A stretch of DNA of 64,000 bases from an uncultured Glaciecola sp. (lineage in GTDB: Bacteria > Pseudomonadota > Gammaproteobacteria > Enterobacterales > Alteromonadaceae). Shown in pieces: positions 59,494 to 64,000 of this stretch. The position numbers were made by a program, and so were the translations under genes. Below the pieces are notes generated by a model, which saw only the letters and a list, made by a program, of their open reading frames with translations, was not told the DNA's origin and ran no database searches. How positions within the stretch are numbered: the first letter of the stretch is position 1; the number at the start of each line of letters is the position of its first letter. The stretch lies in the NCBI RefSeq assembly GCF_937770335.1, contig NZ_CALJHY010000003.1:1-64000 (forward strand). Reading direction: 5' to 3'.

Positions 59494-60156
59494 TTATTTA
59501 GGATGCTCTTGCGTCTTACTTTTTAATCTATCACTTTCTCCTGACCTTACACGGTTCTTAACGCCCGCAGTGCCTGCCCTACTTTTATTCGTTTGCACTC
59601 TAATTGTCGCTCTAGTATGGAAAAAACCGTAAGGTCTCCAGTAATCCCGTCGTATACCCGTTCCCCAATACGGTGATAGGTCAGAATAATAGAATCCAGA
59701 CGTGCGATATTCTTCAGTCTCTTTCCACATATAATAACCGCCAGCTAACAAGACCGGGTAGATATAAGCTTGCTCTCCAATAATGCCCTCTGAAGGCTCT
59801 CCTAACTCACCTAAAAATGTAATTAATCGGCCTTTCTCGAATACGAGCGGATCGATGAAACCTGCTACTTGTACTTTAAAGCGACCAGCGCTATCAAGGT
59901 TGGCCCGCGGCTTGCCATACGGATTACTAGGATATTGTAATATTTCTATTTCTGAATACTCTTCTTTGTTTTCAACATTAACGATTTCACCGCCCCAGCG
60001 CGCCTTTGCGCCCTGACCAGTTTCACTACCATTAATGATACTTTCAAATGGGATCAGATTTTCGTTGTCCGATACTTTTATCTGTTCGGGCACAATAACG
60101 CATCCAGCTACCAATAAGGTAAGCGCTACTACAGATGTTTTTAATAATGAATGCAT
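59494..60156 (-). CDS. slp: Slp-family outer-membrane lipoprotein
   Basis: This is an outer-membrane lipoprotein of the Slp/YeaY family (E. coli Slp is starvation-inducible). The signal is SLLKTSVVALTLLVAGCVIVP, with lipobox VAGC, at residues 4-24. The mature part has ARWGGEIVNVENKEEYSEIE, ILQYPSNPYGKP, and GRLITFLGELGEPSEGIIGE, all Slp blocks. The last 45 residues are very basic and look disordered. It has 220 residues, somewhat longer than the 188 of E. coli. It lies in the fadD-slp-tsaB order, as in E. coli. A GGAG ribosome site is present. Confidence 0.92.
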   Translation of the reverse strand: MHSLLKTSVVALTLLVAGCVIVPEQIKVSDNENLIPFESIINGSETGQGAKARWGGEIVNVENKEEYSEIEILQYPSNPYGKPRANLDSAGRFKVQVAGFIDPLVFEKGRLITFLGELGEPSEGIIGEQAYIYPVLLAGGYYMWKETEEYRTSGFYYSDLSPYWGTGIRRDYWRPYGFFHTRATIRVQTNKSRAGTAGVKNRVRSGESDRLKSKTQEHPK

Positions 60157-60242
60157 CGATTTACTCCAAGATTATCGTTGATATACGATTGAGTGGGTGC
60201 TATTTACTGTAAACTCTTTTTATATATTTCGTATTGAAAGAT

Positions 60243-60272
60243 TTTATAAAAAATAGTTGGCTAACTTGACAA
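60243..60272 (-). promoter_or_regulatory. Candidate promoter of slp
   Basis: On the minus strand TTGTCA and TATAAA are separated by 18 bases, about 87 bases before the slp start. It is a moderate match to sigma-70. Confidence 0.4.
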
Positions 60273-60524
60273 GATTACTTTCTAAATCGCTTCTAGAATA
60301 TATTCTGAAACCACTCGAAATTAACTTATATTCAATTTGGCTGTCGTTTAATCGTTTGGTTCACTTTTGCTCTTTTTTCCTCGTTTGGTATTATTTCTTA
60401 CGAATACAAAACTAAATGGATTGGTTTAATATATCACCTTTATTCATTGCCTAAGTATCCGCATCTTATGTTTTGCATAATCAAGCCATAAGAAGTGTAA
60501 ACACTCAGTTGATTTTTTTATCAT
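60273..60524. other. Region between the unknown gene and slp, nothing else seen
   Basis: This is the rest of the intergenic stretch, AT-rich with no open frame that has a ribosome site and no strong hairpin. An AGTGTAAACACT-like palindrome lies near 60493-60507. Confidence 0.3.
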
Positions 60525-60854
60525 TTAAGCGTAAATATCGACGCCTAAAAGCTGAGTAATATCATCTCTTTTCTGTTGCGTTTCTATTGATTTATAAATC
60601 GCTAGCTCTTGGCGAATACGCAAGTTAGACGTATCGTCATAGTTAGTGGACTGCTTAAAGGATTCCGCTCTTTGGAATACCTCCTCATTACCTGCAACTA
60701 ATCTCTGTTGCTCAGCCTTTACAACGCCTTTCTGCTCTGGATCACTGAATTGCTCTGGCAGAGCACGTTTAATAATTGGAGTTTGGGATGCATTTTCAAT
60801 AGAGTCCTTCGCAATAAAAATTGCATTGCTACTCTTGATATTTGCCGTATCCAT
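60525..60854 (-). CDS. Conserved-looking 109-residue protein of unknown family
   Basis: This polar, helical, soluble protein has no signal. It starts MDTANIKSSNAIFIAKDSIE, has an Ala/Gln/Glu-rich middle (VKAEQQRLVAGNEEVFQRAE), and ends KRDDITQLLGVDIYA, which I recall as a typical end of a small protein found beside tsaB in Alteromonadales and Shewanella. That memory is not a database result. It is 42 bases downstream of tsaB on the same strand, so it is likely the last gene of the yoaA-tsaB unit. Function unknown. Confidence 0.6.
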   Translation of the reverse strand: MDTANIKSSNAIFIAKDSIENASQTPIIKRALPEQFSDPEQKGVVKAEQQRLVAGNEEVFQRAESFKQSTNYDDTSNLRIRQELAIYKSIETQQKRDDITQLLGVDIYA

Positions 60855-60896
60855 TTACTCTCCCATTAACGCTATAACCATATGTGTGGCGTCAGA

Positions 60897-61607
60897 TTAT
60901 TCTTTACCTGGCAACTTTTTCCAAGTCACTTTGTCACGTAAGTAAACAGGTGTGACATCATCAACACTGATCGTTTTTCCATCTTTAAATGCTTGTTCGG
61001 CAATCGGCAGAATATACTCTGCAGAGGGGTACAGTACGTTAATAGGAGCGGCGTTTTGCAGTATTTCAAGCGCCTCGCTGTGTGCATCCCAACCTGTTCC
61101 CGCTCTTCCATATGGTTGATTATCATCGCTAATTTCTGCGAATTTTGCAACAGCCTCTGCTGGCGTCAAAACAGCTTCACTTTGACGCTCTTTAACAATG
61201 CCCCCGGTAACACCCTGCTGAATCTCAAAATGACCGAAATACACCTCTTGCATTCTGGCATCAATCAACACTTTTGTGATCAGATCACCATGCTGCATAT
61301 AATTTTGTTGAGCCATTGCTGCGAGTGTAGAAACCTCGATAACCGGTAAGTCTGCACCAAGCGCTAATCCTTGCACAACTCCTGTTGCAATTCGCACTCC
61401 GGTAAAACTACCAGGTCCTCTGCCATAAGCTAGTGCATCTAAATCACCAATTTTAATGCCATGTTTGGTTAGCAACTTATCTATCATTGGCAGTATACGT
61501 TGGCTGTGCTGTTGCGGACAAATTTCAAAAATCACGTCTGTTATATCGTCATTTAACAATGCCACCGAACATGCTTCGGTCGCGGTATCTATCGCTAATA
61601 TTTTCAT
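60897..61607 (-). CDS. tsaB: TsaB, tRNA t6A synthesis scaffold
   Basis: TsaB is an inactive homologue of TsaD that bridges TsaD and TsaE for making t6A37 on ANN-decoding tRNAs. The start MKILAIDTATEACSVALLND and the block YGRGPGSFTGVRIATGVVQ, then VSTLAAMAQQNY and IDARMQEVYFGHF, are clear family motifs. It has 236 residues (E. coli 231). Its ATG shares a base with the yoaA stop, so it is translationally coupled to the helicase. TsaD and TsaE are not in the window. Confidence 0.95.
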   Translation of the reverse strand: MKILAIDTATEACSVALLNDDITDVIFEICPQQHSQRILPMIDKLLTKHGIKIGDLDALAYGRGPGSFTGVRIATGVVQGLALGADLPVIEVSTLAAMAQQNYMQHGDLITKVLIDARMQEVYFGHFEIQQGVTGGIVKERQSEAVLTPAEAVAKFAEISDDNQPYGRAGTGWDAHSEALEILQNAAPINVLYPSAEYILPIAEQAFKDGKTISVDDVTPVYLRDKVTWKKLPGKE

Positions 61608-63520
61608 TATTCAATCTTATTTAAAAAGGCGGCAACCACATCCAAACTTCGAGTTCGCTTCATATTTGGTAAACTCGCAATAAACGTCTGGCCATATTGT
61701 TTTGTCACTAAGCGGTTATCGCAAATAACTAATACTCCTTTATCTGTTTCATCACGAATAAGACGCCCAGCGCCTTGCTTTAATGTAATCACCGCTTGTG
61801 GAATTTGTATCTGCGCAAAGGCGTTACCTCCCTGCTTCTTGCAATCCTCTATACGCGCTTGCAATAGAGGATCATCAGGTGATGCAAAAGGTAATTTATC
61901 GATCATAACACAGAGCAAATCATTGCCCTTAACATCAACACCTTCCCAGAATGCTCCGGTCCCAAACAGAACCGAATTTTGATTTTTCAGATACTCGTCT
62001 AATAGCGCTTGTTTGGTTGTGCTACCTTGAACTAATATCGGATTATCTATCTTTTCTTGCACAAGTTCAGCCACTTCACGCATCATTGCGTGGCTAGTAA
62101 ACAGAATAAATGCTCTACCTTTGCTCGCATCTATTAGACGACACGCGATATCCACTAAATTGTACTTGATTGCTCTATCGTTCGGTTCAGGTAGAAATCG
62201 TGGGATACATAACATCGCTTGATTTTGATAGTCAAAAGGACTGCCTAATGACAAGGTTTTTGCATCATAGAGACCCATATGATTTCGGTAATGATCGAAG
62301 TTATCGTCCACCATTAGCGTTGCAGAGGTGAATATCCAAGCGGCATTTTGTGCTTCCATTATCGCTGAAAACTTATCGGCTATGCTCAGCGGGGTAAGGT
62401 GCAGAACAATTTGTTTCGGGGTCGTCTCAAACCACAAGCTCACACCTGTTCGTTGAATATCAGTTACATGCCCTAAACATTGGCTAAATTCAGACACACG
62501 CTCAATCATCATGTCGAGATCTTTGTCACGACCTTGTTGAATATTAGCAATTGAAGATAACTGTTCAAGACTTTGTTTAATAATAGCTATTTGATTAGCA
62601 ATGTCAGTTTGTTCGAGCTTTTGAGCCCAATTACCACGGCTAGGATTATGCGGAAATAACAAACGTAAGTCGGCAACATGCATTTGGCACTTTTCCGCAA
62701 TCTTACCCAACTGGTCAGCATCTTTTAGCACTGACCTTGTTATTGCAATAATATCTTTGGTTAAATCCTGAACTTGTCGACTCGAAAAATTTTCACCAAA
62801 GTATTCACTAGCTATATCAGGCACTTGGTGTGCTTCATCAAAAATAACGACGTCTACATCCGGAATTAGTTCACCGAAACCAGTATCTTTTAGTGCTAAG
62901 TCTGCAAAAAACAAATGATGGTTAACAACAATCACATCTGCTTCCATAGCATTTCTTCTCGCTTTTACTAAATAGCAGTCTTCATAACTCGGGCAATCTT
63001 TACCTAAACAATTATCCACTGTAGAAGTGACGATTGGCAGCACCTTAGCGTCTTCTTTAATACTTTTTAATTCTCCAATATCACCTGTTGAGGTGGTGCT
63101 CGCCCACTTTCTCACTAAACTAAATTCGTTAAGCACTTCTTTTTCAAGTAATACGTTGCCGCCACCGTGCTGAGAAAGACGGTGTAAACAAAGATAATTG
63201 GCACGTCCCTTCAATAGTGCTGTTTTTCTAGTTTTGTCTATGGCTTTTTTTACTGTTGGTAAGTCGCGGTGAAATAGTTGTTCTTGTAAGTTTTTTGTCC
63301 CTGTCGATACAATAAACTTCTTCTTGGACAGCAGTGCTGGCGCCAAATAAGCAAAGGTTTTTCCGGTTCCAGTGCCTGCTTCAACAATCAAAGAACCTCG
63401 CTCTTTGATTGTCGTGGCGACAGCTTTAGCCATTGTTGTTTGCGCTTCTCTTGGGGTAAATCCGGAGATAACTTCAGCCAACGGACCAGGATTCGAGAAA
63501 AAAGACTCTATTTCAGACAT
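61607..63520 (-). CDS. yoaA: YoaA, DinG-like Fe-S helicase
   Basis: This XPD/DinG-family ATP-dependent 5'-3' DNA helicase has 637 residues (E. coli 636). Walker A is VEAGTGTGKTFAYL, and motif II is VVIFDEAHQVPD. Four Cys in the Fe-S region are at NYLCLHRL, DNCLGKDCPSYEDC; the C-terminal half holds VLFGTGAFWEGVDV and IQIPQAVITLKQGAGRLIRD. In E. coli YoaA works with the polymerase subunit HolC at stalled forks. No LexA box was recognised upstream. It heads a unit with tsaB and the small unknown gene. Confidence 0.95.
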   Translation of the reverse strand: MSEIESFFSNPGPLAEVISGFTPREAQTTMAKAVATTIKERGSLIVEAGTGTGKTFAYLAPALLSKKKFIVSTGTKNLQEQLFHRDLPTVKKAIDKTRKTALLKGRANYLCLHRLSQHGGGNVLLEKEVLNEFSLVRKWASTTSTGDIGELKSIKEDAKVLPIVTSTVDNCLGKDCPSYEDCYLVKARRNAMEADVIVVNHHLFFADLALKDTGFGELIPDVDVVIFDEAHQVPDIASEYFGENFSSRQVQDLTKDIIAITRSVLKDADQLGKIAEKCQMHVADLRLLFPHNPSRGNWAQKLEQTDIANQIAIIKQSLEQLSSIANIQQGRDKDLDMMIERVSEFSQCLGHVTDIQRTGVSLWFETTPKQIVLHLTPLSIADKFSAIMEAQNAAWIFTSATLMVDDNFDHYRNHMGLYDAKTLSLGSPFDYQNQAMLCIPRFLPEPNDRAIKYNLVDIACRLIDASKGRAFILFTSHAMMREVAELVQEKIDNPILVQGSTTKQALLDEYLKNQNSVLFGTGAFWEGVDVKGNDLLCVMIDKLPFASPDDPLLQARIEDCKKQGGNAFAQIQIPQAVITLKQGAGRLIRDETDKGVLVICDNRLVTKQYGQTFIASLPNMKRTRSLDVVAAFLNKIE

Positions 63521-63786
63521 TAATTTTTATTTGTTCCGGTGTGGGGGAATTCAGATTTAATATGACATTATGCCAAATAAGCGAATCAAGTTTTTAATTA
63601 TTTCAAGCCAATTGCCGTAATTTATTGTTTAAGTCGAAAATAACAAACGGTTACTGGACAATGACACATCTCATTAATTGATTCTATAGAACAATAGTGT
63701 GTAATAAAAAGCGCCGACATGTCATAGACAACCAAGCTTTTGTTACGATTGACAAACGTTTAAAAATAATTTGAAATCGATGTTGC

Positions 63787-64000
63787 TTATCTAAATAATA
63801 CTTTTTCTTGTTTAAACCAATAGATGCAAAATGCGAGTAAACCACCGGCAATAATCGCTGTTGAGCCAAATATGGCAAACAATTGAACATAGTCCATGGT
63901 GCCTTTAATCAATTCTTTGATAGCCAGCGCCACATTAGTCAACGGCACCCAAGCCCAAATTCCTTTGAGTTGAACACCTGGAAGCATTGCAAATATTACT
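63787..64000 (-). CDS. C-terminal end of an ABC-type transport permease (NatB/ABC-2-like), cut by window edge
   Basis: The minus-strand frame runs from the window edge to TAA at 63789-63787. The sequence ends AMLPGVQLKGIWAWVPLTN, then IKELIKGTMDY, a last membrane helix (IIAGGLLAFCIYWFKQEKVL) and FR. That is the usual end of the NatB-type ABC-2 permease (compare MLPGxxLNxxxALxPxxNxxL). The rest and the start lie outside, so the class is provisional. Confidence 0.6.
   Translation of the reverse strand, partial: VIFAMLPGVQLKGIWAWVPLTNVALAIKELIKGTMDYVQLFAIFGSTAIIAGGLLAFCIYWFKQEKVLFR

Overview
The window looks like a chromosomal segment of a marine gammaproteobacterium of the order Alteromonadales, probably an Alteromonadaceae member. 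The base composition is AT-leaning. The reasons are the protein family types and several gene neighbourhoods that I recall from enterobacteria and other gammaproteobacteria: ubiF-miaB-ybeZ-ybeY-corC-lnt, dapB-carA-carB, grpE-dnaK-dnaJ, nadK-recN-bamE, asd-pdxB-fabB-mnmC-yfcL-epmC, fadR-dsbB-ycgN-ycgM-ycgL and rnd-fadD-slp-tsaB-yoaA. Almost everything is housekeeping or lipid/redox metabolism. I see no rRNA, tRNA, CRISPR array, prophage or insertion sequence.

Layout. At 1-7610 are an edge fragment, ubiF and the tRNA/ribosome/envelope operon miaB to lnt. Every gene from ubiF to lnt carries at least one single-base insertion, mostly in homopolymers, which I read as local sequencing or assembly error. 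At 7788-10874 are nhaA and a BicA-like SulP bicarbonate transporter. At 10988-17256, on the minus strand, are greA, carB, carA and dapB. At 17455-19247 a cytochrome b561 and a cytochrome c' flank a 30-residue membrane-peptide gene with a hairpin-rich upstream region. At 19533-23574 is the dnaK chaperone locus, with two sigma-32-type promoters. At 23812-26181 are a decayed sensor-kinase fragment, a DUF1439 lipoprotein, a crotonase and a dehydrogenase remnant.

At 26269-30592 are nadK, anmK, recN (with a LexA box) and bamE. At 30597-35168 are a GGDEF protein and the large polar-hub protein FimV. At 35324-41537 are asd, pdxB, fabB and mnmC. At 41520-43679 lie three tandem FlgO-like lipoproteins, followed by yfcL, a second NAD-kinase-like protein and epmC. 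At 46058-47761 are a hotdog thioesterase and a membrane-anchored retropepsin. At 47883-50800 are fadH and fadR. At 51210-56643 are a small unknown gene, a cold-shock gene, dsbB with a possible Cys-rich leader ORF, ycgN, ycgM, a lytic transglycosylase, ycgL and rnd. At 56644-63520 are fadD, an alpha/beta hydrolase, slp, an unknown gene, tsaB and yoaA. The last bases hold the end of an ABC permease.

Themes. Fatty-acid synthesis, breakdown and control are spread through the window (fabB, fadH, fadD, fadR). Envelope quality control recurs (lnt, bamE, dsbB, Slp, lytic transglycosylase, several lipoproteins). So does translation quality (miaB, mnmC, tsaB, ybeY, epmC). No defence island or obvious new multi-gene system is present. 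The least explained items are the hairpin-rich 30-residue gene, the dsbB leader, the FlgO trio with its long upstream hairpin, and three small genes of unknown family.
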